Source: Leptospira fainei serovar Hurstbridge str. BUT 6 (GTDB lineage Bacteria; Spirochaetota; Leptospiria; Leptospirales; Leptospiraceae). From it: 64,000 bases of DNA. Below, in pieces: positions 50,310-59,073 of the stretch. Each line of letters starts with the position of its first letter. Positions within the stretch are counted from its first letter, which is position 1. A program made the position numbers and the translations under genes. The notes under the pieces are model-generated. The model had not been told where the DNA came from and made no database searches. It was given only the letters and a program-made list of their open reading frames with translations. Location of the stretch: the NCBI RefSeq assembly GCF_000306235.2, contig NZ_AKWZ02000010.1, positions 1,624,001-1,688,000 on the forward strand, read 5' to 3'.

Positions 50310-51890
50310 TTGAGCTTACTTCTTTTTTTCTTGGTTTGCAGAAGAGGGGGCATTCGATTATCTTTGCCTCCGGTGCAATTCCGATTTCGATTTCGCTTAT
50401 CCATTATTCTCGCAGGATGTCTGATTCTTTCCTTTTTCGCATCCTGCATATATAGAACGACAATACCCGCCCGTCCTCTTAACGATTCCGGTAAAACGAT
50501 TTTGGTGCGGGTGGATAGAAGCGCCAAGGAAGAGTTTCTTCGAATCACGGATTATCGCATTCCGTTCACTTTCGAAGAGAAAGATTCGTATTATGCGGTA
50601 TTGCCAAAGGCGACCCTCAAGCAATACGGTTTTCCAAAAAACGGGATATCGATCGTAGGCAAATATCCATTTAAATACTATTCGGGAAATTATCAGGATT
50701 TAACCAACGAATCCATTTTCGCTCTAGGCGACGTAAGAAAAGGATATAAGGATAATTCTCTAAATTTTCATTATTTATACTGGACCACAAAGTTATTTCC
50801 CGGCCAAGCATCGTTCGAGGTAATCGGGAAATCGGCCAGAGGTTCGGACATTTTTGCGATCCTATTGACCGATACTCGCCGCTCCGACGATGGAAAAGTT
50901 TCCCTTCTTTTTAATTGCGCTCATCATTCTAACGAAGTGATTTCGGTGGAGCATTGCTACGACGTGATCTACGGTATTTTATCCTCTAAAAAGGACTATT
51001 CGGATGCTCTTTCCAAACTGAAGATCTGGATCGTGCCGATCGTTAATCCGGACGGTGCCAAAGTTTTTTGGCACGATACGATCGCCATGGGGAGAAAAAA
51101 CGGAGCTCCAGGTTATGGGCCTATTTTAGAAAAGGATAATCCGGGCGTCGATATCAACCGGAACTATCCTTTTTTTTGGGGGAAGACGAAGTCCAATCAG
51201 ACTTCTTCGGTTCCCGCTAGTACGTTTTATCGCGGGCCTAGTCCCGCTTCGGAGCCGGAAACCAAGGCAATGATTGCTTTGGCGGAAAAAGAAAGATTCG
51301 CGGGTTCGATTAGCTATCACGCTTATGCGAATTGCATTTTGGTACCTTATTCCATCGATGATACCAAAAATCCGGATCCGGATCTTACTTGGGAGCTCGG
51401 AAAAAAAATAGCGTCGGAAATTCGCAGTTATAACCCCGAAAAGTCGTTTCAAGCCAGGAAAAATATCTACGGAGTGGACGGCGTCGACCAGGATTACTTT
51501 TTCTTTAAATATGGTACTCTCGCTTATCTTTTGGAAACGTCTCATTCCAACCCTCCTTATTCCGACGTTCCGAAGATCGTAGAGTCGATGCGACCCGCTT
51601 GGACTTTGCTCCTGGAGGAAATTTTAGAAGGAAACAAAATCTTCTTCCGTATTCGCGACGAGGGGGGGCATCCTTTATCGGTTAATGTAATATACGAGAA
51701 TCAGACGTTCTTTCAAAATGAAACCCGCTCTTCGCGTCCGAGAGACGGAATTTTCTTTCAATCGTTTCCTTCCCTCCGAAAGATACGAATTCGTCTGGAA
51801 AAGGAGGGTTATGAGACTTTGTATTGGGAAGGGCCGACTTGGAAATCCTGGAAAGCGGTGGATTTGGTCTTGAAGAAGACAAGATATTGA
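50310..51890 (+). CDS. M14 zinc carboxypeptidase lipoprotein
   Basis: 526 residues from a TTG; a later TTG is possible, since the lipoprotein signal (LAGCLILSFFASC, Cys46) begins around residue 30. Zinc ligands are in NCAHHSNEV (HxxE) and the third His in SYHAYAN; VNPDG, DINRNYPFFWG (substrate Arg) and the catalytic Glu in YLLETSHSNPPY complete the set. A C-terminal beta-sandwich (about 435-526) resembles carboxypeptidase regulatory-like domains. It would remove C-terminal residues from peptides at the cell envelope. Confidence 0.9.
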   Translation: MSLLLFFLVCRRGGIRLSLPPVQFRFRFRLSIILAGCLILSFFASCIYRTTIPARPLNDSGKTILVRVDRSAKEEFLRITDYRIPFTFEEKDSYYAVLPKATLKQYGFPKNGISIVGKYPFKYYSGNYQDLTNESIFALGDVRKGYKDNSLNFHYLYWTTKLFPGQASFEVIGKSARGSDIFAILLTDTRRSDDGKVSLLFNCAHHSNEVISVEHCYDVIYGILSSKKDYSDALSKLKIWIVPIVNPDGAKVFWHDTIAMGRKNGAPGYGPILEKDNPGVDINRNYPFFWGKTKSNQTSSVPASTFYRGPSPASEPETKAMIALAEKERFAGSISYHAYANCILVPYSIDDTKNPDPDLTWELGKKIASEIRSYNPEKSFQARKNIYGVDGVDQDYFFFKYGTLAYLLETSHSNPPYSDVPKIVESMRPAWTLLLEEILEGNKIFFRIRDEGGHPLSVNVIYENQTFFQNETRSSRPRDGIFFQSFPSLRKIRIRLEKEGYETLYWEGPTWKSWKAVDLVLKKTRY

Positions 51891-51942
51891 CTCGTAATTT
51901 CGCCAAAGGAAGCGCGTTGAAAAGCGATCCTTTCGATCGAAT

Positions 51943-52893
51943 ATGGAACAAAGATTTGCGATGAAGCAATTCAAAAATGAGGGAGCTCTCATACTATGTA
52001 CTTTGGTATGGGGAGGGACGTTTACTGCAACGAAACTGAGTTTAGTTTCCGTTTCTCCGTCCCTTTTTTTGGGGATTCGATTTGCGATCGCCTCTGCGGT
52101 ATTTTTAATTTATGCGCTTCTACAAAAGCCGACGAAGGAATATCGCGAAGAAGCTAAGCAATCCCGTATTTGGATCCCCGTTCTTTTGGGGTTCTGGATG
52201 TTTCTCGGATTCGCTTGTCAAACGATCGGCCTAAAGTTCACGACGGCAACAAAGTCCGGATTTTTAACCGGAACATTAGTTGTCATAACTCCCATTCTGC
52301 AGACTATCTTTTTTCGTCGAATTCCAAATGCGGGAAACTTACTCGGCGTAATCATCGTTATGCTAGGCTTATTCTTTCTTTCATTCGACCCCGAAGCAGG
52401 CATTGGGAAGCTATCCTTTCAGTTCCATTGGGGGGACGTTATAACGATCGGGGGAGCTTTTTTCTTTTCACTTTATATTCTCTTAATGGATAGGGTAAGT
52501 AGAGAAGTATCCATACAAACCCTGCTTTTGTCGCAAACGTTGACTACGAGCATACTTTCTTTCCTGTTAGCCTTAGGATTGGATTATTTAGGATTGGAGA
52601 CCTTGATGTGGCATTGGGAAACGGGAGTGTTACCGGCTCTGATTTATAACGGTTTAATTTCTTCCGTCGGAACGACATTTTTACAAACCAAATATCAAAA
52701 AGCGGTAACTCCAACTAGGGCGGGTTTGATATTTTCACTTGAACCGGTTTTTTCGGCGGTTATCGCATACTACACATTAGGTGAACGTATGCAATTCGTC
52801 GGTTTACTCGGGTGCGGTTTGGTTATGACCGGCGTGCTGTTTGCGGAACTTTTCGGGTCCTCCAAAGAAAGAGTCACGAAAAAAGAAGATTGA
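51943..52893 (+). CDS. EamA/DMT-family transporter
   Basis: 316 residues with ten predicted helices in two EamA repeats: the first begins ALILCTLVWGGTFTATKLSL and the second IGGAFFFSLYILLMDRV. The signature near the end, LIFSLEPVFSAVIAYYTLGE, is typical. It exports or exchanges a small metabolite; the substrate is not predictable. A second ATG four codons in could be the start; neither changes the helices. Confidence 0.9.
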   Translation: MEQRFAMKQFKNEGALILCTLVWGGTFTATKLSLVSVSPSLFLGIRFAIASAVFLIYALLQKPTKEYREEAKQSRIWIPVLLGFWMFLGFACQTIGLKFTTATKSGFLTGTLVVITPILQTIFFRRIPNAGNLLGVIIVMLGLFFLSFDPEAGIGKLSFQFHWGDVITIGGAFFFSLYILLMDRVSREVSIQTLLLSQTLTTSILSFLLALGLDYLGLETLMWHWETGVLPALIYNGLISSVGTTFLQTKYQKAVTPTRAGLIFSLEPVFSAVIAYYTLGERMQFVGLLGCGLVMTGVLFAELFGSSKERVTKKED

Positions 52894-52895
52894 GT

Positions 52896-53795
52896 CTAAA
52901 AGCGAAACGACCACTCGGTGTGAAAGCCGCTCGATATTCCTGCGGGGGTCGTTTCATACGTAGGAGCCACGGAAAGCCTACTGTAATAGCCTATGGTTGT
53001 GGAACTCGAAGCCGATCCATTAAAATAAGTGAATACTCCATCTATGAGCACCAGCAATATGAATAGATTTGTAGCCGATCGCTTCCTTCTTTCATACTCG
53101 TAATGATCGATTATATTGTTTCCGAAAGGAGTATAAACGTGGGTGGATAAGCGATCGTATCTAGATAGAACGAGAGAAAGAGCCTTATCGTTATTGGATT
53201 GCAGGTATTTGTCGCCCAAATAGAGAAGGGTGATATTTTCACCCGCGGAAAGCGTAGAATGCGGAGGTCGTCTATAAGCTGCCGCTAATAGAAAAGAAAT
53301 CGATTTTCCGATCGTGAGTCCTATACCGAGATTTCGTCGTTCGGTTCCGATTAAACCGGACCATACGGGGGCGGACGCCCAGAGCCAAGATAAGTTTCGT
53401 TCCGGTTTGACGACCGTAGGAGGGAGGGGAGGTTGCATATCGGGAACTTCCACCGGAGGTATTAAGGAAGGCGTCTCCGGAATTTTAGGAGTTTCTTGAA
53501 CCTTTGTGGATTCCTCATTGATGGATTCTTTGGTATCGGGAGGTTTGGTTTTAATTTTAGGTTTTGTAGAAACGATCGGGCCCGGTTCGATCGTTTTTAG
53601 CATATCCATGGGAAAGGATTGAACGGCGCCGTCCGGAGATTCAAGGCGAATAATCTTACCTTCGATTTTGCTTTTAACGTTCATGATTACCCGACCATCT
53701 TTTAAGCGGACGGTATCCGCAGAAATTGCCGATTGCGTTAAATATGCCAGAAGTAATGCGATCGCTTTTCGTTTAATCCGAAAACGCGGTTTCAC
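52896..53795 (-). CDS. Exported protein with N-terminal KDGR module and Pro-rich linker
   Basis: 299 residues from a GTG whose GTGA overlaps the FecR-like gene stop. A signal peptide (about 8-25) is followed by a short beta module (DTVRLKDGRVIMNVKS, about 27-70), a Pro/Thr linker (72-130), then a hydrophobic C-terminal domain (135-299) with strand-like and one helical segment, ending in Phe, suggesting a membrane location. A module very like 27-70 occurs at the C-terminus of the FecR-like protein. Third gene of the sigma-FecR operon; role unknown. Confidence 0.78.
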   Translation of the reverse strand: MKPRFRIKRKAIALLLAYLTQSAISADTVRLKDGRVIMNVKSKIEGKIIRLESPDGAVQSFPMDMLKTIEPGPIVSTKPKIKTKPPDTKESINEESTKVQETPKIPETPSLIPPVEVPDMQPPLPPTVVKPERNLSWLWASAPVWSGLIGTERRNLGIGLTIGKSISFLLAAAYRRPPHSTLSAGENITLLYLGDKYLQSNNDKALSLVLSRYDRLSTHVYTPFGNNIIDHYEYERRKRSATNLFILLVLIDGVFTYFNGSASSSTTIGYYSRLSVAPTYETTPAGISSGFHTEWSFRF

Positions 53796-54844
53796 TCGAA
53801 TTCAATCCTTCGAATTTCAGCGGCTTTTATCTCTTCGATTCGGTTCTCCATTATCAGAATATATACATCTTTATTTTGTAATAAACCTTTTCCTTTTTTT
53901 ACACGACCGTCTTTTAGCAGGATTCGGTTCCCAGGTACAGGAATCGCTTCCGGGAAAAGGATTTTTCCGGGGTCGGGCTCGGAGGATTTTCCGTCATCGT
54001 TAGATTCCATGCCGGAAAATACCCGTGCGAGAATTGTTTTTTCTTCCGTCGATAAGGGGCGAATCATGGAGTCTTCGCCTTCCGTAATGAAGGTCGAAGT
54101 TTCACTTTTTAGCAATTGTCCGTCGATCTGCGATGTTCTCGATTCGGAATTAACGAGTCTTACTTCCCCCTCTAATACTTCCAACTTCGTATCATTCGCG
54201 GGGCCCGGACTAATTCTAATTTTCGTTCCGAGTAAAATCGCTTTTTTTGATCCGAGATTAACTTCCAGATCTTTCGCAAATCCTGCGAAAAAAGTTTCAT
54301 TCGAATAGGATTCTATAAGCAGGGACCCTTTTTCGTATTTGATAATCCATGTTCCCTCGACGAGAGAAACTTGAGCCTCCGAATTCGGTAATAACCTCAG
54401 TCGCAATGATTTTCCTTTAGAGGCAGTATGAAAAAAATAATCGCAGACGGACAGCTTTTCGGATCTTAGATTCGCGTCTTGATTTACGATACAAGTTCCG
54501 AAAGTTAGGATATCATGTCGTTCCATCTTATGCATCGGAAGCATTCGAGTCAGATAAATGAAAAGTCCTATTAAGATCGCTGCCGCAATTCCGCTTACAG
54601 GAATCATAATTCTTAATGCTGCTGATCTTGCCCGAGGCTTGCTCTTAATCCCGATTGCATTCGCCAGGCCTACATGTATTTTATTGATCTCTTCGAATTT
54701 TTTCCGTAGAACTGGCGACGCTTTGAGCAGATCATGAAGTTCGTCACCCTCCGTAATATTTTCATCGAGTAAAAAGGAGGCGACTAATTCTTCGAATGGA
54801 ACCGGATCGGATTCGAACGACTTGATTCTGTCCTGCAAGTTCAT
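53792..54844 (-). CDS. FecR-domain anti-sigma-like membrane protein
   Basis: 350 residues from the ATG at 54844, which overlaps the sigma factor stop as ATGA and has AAAGGAG upstream. A cytoplasmic N-terminus (1-80) with sigma-binding-type helices precedes one membrane helix (about 85-100). A periplasmic FecR domain (SVCDYFFHTASKGKSLRLRL, VSLVEGTWIIKYEKGSL) follows, and a C-terminal KDGR module (ILLKDGRVKKGKGLLQNK). It probably holds the ECF sigma factor inactive and transduces an envelope signal. Confidence 0.88.
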   Translation of the reverse strand: MNLQDRIKSFESDPVPFEELVASFLLDENITEGDELHDLLKASPVLRKKFEEINKIHVGLANAIGIKSKPRARSAALRIMIPVSGIAAAILIGLFIYLTRMLPMHKMERHDILTFGTCIVNQDANLRSEKLSVCDYFFHTASKGKSLRLRLLPNSEAQVSLVEGTWIIKYEKGSLLIESYSNETFFAGFAKDLEVNLGSKKAILLGTKIRISPGPANDTKLEVLEGEVRLVNSESRTSQIDGQLLKSETSTFITEGEDSMIRPLSTEEKTILARVFSGMESNDDGKSSEPDPGKILFPEAIPVPGNRILLKDGRVKKGKGLLQNKDVYILIMENRIEEIKAAEIRRIEFE

Positions 54845-55344
54845 AAACCGACTCCTTTGCTCTTTAAGCAATTTCGAAGGTTTCGCAGAGCTTCGGCATA
54901 CCGTCTGCTGACAGACCGTTTCGTGATTCCTAATTTGGAACCGATCGTTTCTAAACTATCGCGAGTGAGATATTTTGCATCGATGACTTTGCGTTGATGG
55001 TCCGGGAGTTCTTTTAAACATTCGGAAAGTCCGGCTATACTTTCGGTTTCGATATGCGGTTCGTCGGGTAATCTTGATGCGATCGAATTCATATCCATTC
55101 CTTCCAATACTTTCGAGGTTTTCCGCCGGCTTCCGAAGTAAAGATTACGACCTACGATTTTAGCCCAAGAGTAGAAATTCCCTTTTTGCGGATCGAATTT
55201 CCTAGGATCATTCGTTAGGATTAGAAAAACCTCCTGTACTAGGTCGTCAGCTTTGTCAAAATCTCCGGTTAACGAATAGAAATAAACGAATAGGGATTTT
55301 TTGTTAATTTCGTAAACTTCGACGATTGGGTTCTTTTCAGGCAT
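54841..55344 (-). CDS. ECF-type RNA polymerase sigma factor
   Basis: 167 residues. Region 2 is ADDLVQEVFLILTNDPRKF followed by KGNFYSWAKIVGRNLYF; region 4 is LPDHQRKVIDAKYLTRDSLETIGSKLGITKRSVSRRYAEAL, a clear sigma-70 helix-turn-helix. First gene of an operon with the FecR-like regulator, overlapping it by four bases. The 151-bp gap upstream should hold its promoter, but I do not see a reliable ECF-type box. Confidence 0.93.
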   Translation of the reverse strand: MPEKNPIVEVYEINKKSLFVYFYSLTGDFDKADDLVQEVFLILTNDPRKFDPQKGNFYSWAKIVGRNLYFGSRRKTSKVLEGMDMNSIASRLPDEPHIETESIAGLSECLKELPDHQRKVIDAKYLTRDSLETIGSKLGITKRSVSRRYAEALRNLRNCLKSKGVGL

Positions 55345-55495
55345 AGGAAGGATTAATTCGATTCCCGCCTAAATCTTTCCTCCAGTCAAGAAGTTTCGAT
55401 AGTATGGAAAACGGGTACACTCGCTTTCCATCTTGAATATAATATGACGATTCCGAAATATAGGGACGTCCTTTTTTGAAATACCGTTCTATTTC

Positions 55496-56629
55496 CTATT
55501 TTTTCTCCGATTCTTTTGTGGATTCCTGCTGGTGCTCGGAGGAATGCCCAACCGGAGTGGAGCTATCGGTTTTTGTCTCTTCCCATTCGTTAGGCTTGCT
55601 CTCTTCTTCGAAAGAGAAGCTTCTGTGAATATTAAATCCGATCGAATATTGACGTTTTCCGAAATCGAAATCACCTCCGTTGAGAAGTTTGGTTTGCGCC
55701 AAGGCCCGTATGTCGGTGATAAAAAGCTGAAATACATGGCCTCCAGTTTCAAAATCGACGCCGAAGCTAAACGGAACGGTATAATGAGGAACATGTTTAT
55801 GGATGACTATATTTTGAAAATATACGGCAGGCAGATCCCTCGGCAGGACATAAAGAGTATTGATGTCGGTCGCGGTTAGGGTTTGGACTCCCTGTAAAGC
55901 GGTTTGTCTGCTGGCCGAGGTGTAATCAGTACCGATATAGTCGCGTTGTCTAGTAAAGATGGCTTCGAATGTAAAATCCACTCGCTTAAATAATTTAAGC
56001 CTCCCCCCCACATCGACTCCGAATCGATCGTTCCGAAGCGTGGATTTCACGAAATTACGATGAACGAACGTAGGCGAAAGTTGCAGAGAAAAATATTTAT
56101 TGAATTTTCTGGAAATTAAAATCGAAGCCATATAACTTCTTTTATCATTGTCCGTTAAGGTATAATGATTTACGTTTTGGGAAATATTCGCATCCAGTAT
56201 GGAAATGCCGGTCGAAGGAGGCTGTACTGTAGGATTTAAAGGAATAATTTCCTTATCCGTGTCTTGCGAAGCGACTCCCCACAAGCTCATAGTGAACGGC
56301 AAAATCGAAGATTGCGACAATAACCGAATTTTAGAGCGTAACTCGTAGGTTTTATTCTCAGAGATTCTTGCGGCTCCCACTGAAATCGCTTTTGTAAGTC
56401 CGTAATCGGCTCCGATCAAAATATTGGCCCCCGAATCCAACCCGAAAAGATCCTTAAAGCCGTTTTGAGCGTCTCCGAATCTATGATTGAATCTAAGATC
56501 TAAATTTCTATATCCAACGTTTTCCGTTGAGGGCATATTGATTAGCGTCGGGCTCATGAACGCGGAGCCTTCTCCAAAAAGAGAGGATGAAATCAGGAAA
56601 AGCAGGATGGTAAAATAATTCTTTTTCAT
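55496..56629 (-). CDS. DUF5777-like outer-membrane beta-barrel protein
   Basis: 377 residues with signal peptide (1-19, FGEGS). The mature part is strand-rich (NLDLRFNHRFGDAQNG, ILIGADYGLTKAISVGAARI, YSIGFNIHRSFSF), the pattern of the DUF5777 barrel family, which in other phyla travels with YceI and cytochrome genes. A charged Ser/Glu-rich tail (about 340-377) follows the last strand. Last gene of the five-gene cluster; its ATG overlaps the YceI stop. Confidence 0.8.
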   Translation of the reverse strand: MKKNYFTILLFLISSSLFGEGSAFMSPTLINMPSTENVGYRNLDLRFNHRFGDAQNGFKDLFGLDSGANILIGADYGLTKAISVGAARISENKTYELRSKIRLLSQSSILPFTMSLWGVASQDTDKEIIPLNPTVQPPSTGISILDANISQNVNHYTLTDNDKRSYMASILISRKFNKYFSLQLSPTFVHRNFVKSTLRNDRFGVDVGGRLKLFKRVDFTFEAIFTRQRDYIGTDYTSASRQTALQGVQTLTATDINTLYVLPRDLPAVYFQNIVIHKHVPHYTVPFSFGVDFETGGHVFQLFITDIRALAQTKLLNGGDFDFGKRQYSIGFNIHRSFSFEEESKPNEWEETKTDSSTPVGHSSEHQQESTKESEKK

Positions 56630-57213
56630 TGAGGGCTTTCTAAGATAAAAACGGTTTTGACTTCGATTTTTTGGTTTAACTTCAGATTCAGTAATTTAGG
56701 TACTTCGATGGAAAAATCTCTCAGCAGCACCGCGAACGTGGCGGTGTATTGGAGGCTTCCGTCTTTCAGGGATAAAATCCCTTCGATGGCAAAGTCGCTT
56801 TTTTCTCTTCCGTGAAGATAAAGAGTGCCGATCGTTTTTGCTTTTCCCGTGATCGAGTCGAAGGAAAGAAGTCTCCCTTTATATATAGCAAAGGGAAAAT
56901 CATCGCTTTCCAGATAATTATCGTGCAAGTGATTATCCCGGAGTCGATTTGCAGTCGTGAAGTCGCGGAGATCAACGTTGATAGTTAACGTTTTTTGAAT
57001 GGGGTCGATTTCACCGGAAACGGTTTGTCCGACGCCTCGAATGATTTCTTGCGGTGCGTCGCTTTTGAAATAAACTTTACCGGAGGCGACTTTTAGAATC
57101 GAATTCGGTAACTCGACTCCGACGATTTTGTATATTGGTAAAACCGAAATCGTTAAGAATAGAATTCTTAATACGTATAATCTTCCATTAATCGACTCTG
57201 CTTGGAATTTCAT
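56626..57213 (-). CDS. YceI-family periplasmic lipid-binding-like protein
   Basis: 195 residues with an N-terminal hydrophobic segment (about 12-30). YceI features include VYFKSDAPQEIIRGVGQTVSGEI, NHLHDNYLESDDFPFAIYKG and ALLRDFSIEVPKLLNLKLNQKIEV. YceI proteins are lipocalin-like barrels that bind isoprenoid quinones or similar amphiphiles in the periplasm. It overlaps the cytochrome gene upstream and the DUF5777 gene downstream by four bases each, so translation is coupled. Confidence 0.88.
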   Translation of the reverse strand: MKFQAESINGRLYVLRILFLTISVLPIYKIVGVELPNSILKVASGKVYFKSDAPQEIIRGVGQTVSGEIDPIQKTLTINVDLRDFTTANRLRDNHLHDNYLESDDFPFAIYKGRLLSFDSITGKAKTIGTLYLHGREKSDFAIEGILSLKDGSLQYTATFAVLLRDFSIEVPKLLNLKLNQKIEVKTVFILESPQ

Positions 57214-57599
57214 GGGCTTGCACCCCCTTTAATCCAACAGTAAATCGCCTGGTTTAATGGATCCGAAGTGAACTGGGACATTAGGCCGCCTGGAATAACC
57301 ACCCGAAATAAGATACTAGCGTTCGGATTATTCGGGACGACCACCGAGGACAAAGAGGTATAACTCGTAACGTCCACTCCCGCGTGTATATTTCCCCCAC
57401 TATGACATTGTCCGCAGTGAGAAGTGATTCCCTGTCCTTGATCGAGACTGGCAAAGGTGGGTTTCGCGACCGAACATTGATAAGATATTTGTTGCCCGCT
57501 GAGAAGAAGAGTCTCCAACTCCCCTCCTCTGATTTTATCGGCTCCGGAATTTTCGCAGGATAAAACTAATGCTGCTGTAAAAATTAGGACAGAACACAT
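57210..57599 (-). CDS. Monohaem c-type cytochrome lipoprotein
   Basis: 129 residues from the ATG at 57599, chosen because it begins a lipoprotein signal (MCSVLIFTAALVLSC) and has AGGAG eight bases upstream; the frame extends 31 codons further without sense. One haem c site, CGQCH, sits mid-protein (SHCGQCHSGGN), with a possible Met ligand in GGLMSQF. Two further Cys (SYQCSV and IYCW) may form a disulfide. Probably a periplasmic electron carrier serving the cluster. Confidence 0.85.
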   Translation of the reverse strand: MCSVLIFTAALVLSCENSGADKIRGGELETLLLSGQQISYQCSVAKPTFASLDQGQGITSHCGQCHSGGNIHAGVDVTSYTSLSSVVVPNNPNASILFRVVIPGGLMSQFTSDPLNQAIYCWIKGGASP

Positions 57600-57693
57600 G
57601 CAATGGACTCCTGACCTACATAAAGGAATGATAAATTTCAACTTTCGGGACAGAATTCCGCGGGTTAAGGGGCTTGGCATTATTTTATACATA

Positions 57694-59073
57694 TTAAAAT
57701 AATGCCTGCGCCGATACGTTAAATGCGGATTTTAATCCAAGTTGAGGACCGTTCAAATGTTGTTGAATCGGAACTCCGTATTCAAAATTGATTCTAGTTT
57801 CAAGATCGGAAATTAAAGGAAGTTTAATATTTGTTCCTGCGTAAGCGATCGTTCTTCTACCCCCTTGTTTTTCGGGATCGTTTTGCGGATTCATCGTCAG
57901 CGGCAAGTTCTGATCTAGGCCGGATATGTTTTCCCATTTATCGAACTGCACTCTTCCTATAAACGAAATCCAATCTTTAAATTTAATTCCGATCCAAAGC
58001 GAAGCTTCATAACGATTCCCGAATTTATATCCGTTTGCGTTTTTCCCGTCTCGTAAATTGGCCGAAGCCTGCGCGCCCCAGAATATGGTTTCCCATTTAC
58101 CGGTGTACGTTAATCCGGGAGACGGATTATATGTCCCGGTTCCAGGCTGCATGCCGTACGGGACTTTTATTCGCGGTAATCCGGGCGCCATGAAGTCCTG
58201 TTGATCGATGGAGCCTGTCGGAAGACTCAAGCCGAGACTCAAAAGAAGTGAATGATTCTCCTTATGCATAGTTCGATAGGATATTCTACCTTGGATGTCT
58301 CCTACTCCCTGCGCACTCATATAAGTTTTTAAATAACTACCTGCGTTTAACATTTCCATGCTGTTCCTAATAAAAGGAATCATTGCCATTACGGTAAGGT
58401 TTTCAGTAATCGCTCCCATGACGGTCGCCATATGCATTTCCATATTCATTTGGGTCGGAGTCATCATGTAAGTCGAATTGCCCGACGGCGAGGGGTTTGT
58501 CGCCAATCCGGCAATATTACCGTTCGCAGTCGTTTGGTGAGGAAGTATAAGCGGCAACACAGGATCTATCTTATTCGCGCCTTGATACAAGCCCGACATA
58601 TTCATTAGCATATATCGATATTCTACCATAATGGATCCGGGCGTATGAGTATGAGTTCCCATTAATCCGGATGGGGCTTCTAATAGATGATCGGAGCCGT
58701 GTTTTTCGGAATGTCCGTATCCTTTTTTCTCGACTGTTATCGGATCCTTACCGCTTTCCTTCAATGTTGAAGTGCCCGGGGAGTCGTGGATGTCTCTAAG
58801 TGAGGAATCTTTTTTCGGTTCGGGCGGGGATTCCTTTTCTTCGGAAATTTCTGCAGATTTGCTTCCTTCCGAATTTTCGGATTCTTTCTTCTTAATTTCC
58901 GAAGAAGTTTTGGGCGGTTTTTTACGACTTCCCGTATTTCCGAAAATTTCGTCCAGAATTCCCTCTTGTGCGGTGAGAATCGTACCGCCGAATATCAGGG
59001 AAACCAAAATTACTTTCCGAGCTTGCTTAAAAATGAAGTCGATTCGATTTGAGAAAGCAATATTACATTCCAC
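57694..59073 (-). CDS. His/Met-rich outer-membrane transporter-like protein
   Basis: 459 residues from a GTG with GGGAGG upstream. A signal-like segment (about 18-35) precedes a charged Glu/Ser/Lys-rich region (45-115). His/Met-rich stretches follow (GTHTHTPGSIMVEYRYMLMN, MTPTQMNMEMHMATVM), then barrel-like strands, ending in AQALF. It resembles the MetA-pathway/copper-linked 'transporter' barrels. Overlaps the propeller gene by 11 bp. The residue bias suggests Cu or Ag contact; inference. Confidence 0.8.
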   Translation of the reverse strand: MECNIAFSNRIDFIFKQARKVILVSLIFGGTILTAQEGILDEIFGNTGSRKKPPKTSSEIKKKESENSEGSKSAEISEEKESPPEPKKDSSLRDIHDSPGTSTLKESGKDPITVEKKGYGHSEKHGSDHLLEAPSGLMGTHTHTPGSIMVEYRYMLMNMSGLYQGANKIDPVLPLILPHQTTANGNIAGLATNPSPSGNSTYMMTPTQMNMEMHMATVMGAITENLTVMAMIPFIRNSMEMLNAGSYLKTYMSAQGVGDIQGRISYRTMHKENHSLLLSLGLSLPTGSIDQQDFMAPGLPRIKVPYGMQPGTGTYNPSPGLTYTGKWETIFWGAQASANLRDGKNANGYKFGNRYEASLWIGIKFKDWISFIGRVQFDKWENISGLDQNLPLTMNPQNDPEKQGGRRTIAYAGTNIKLPLISDLETRINFEYGVPIQQHLNGPQLGLKSAFNVSAQALF

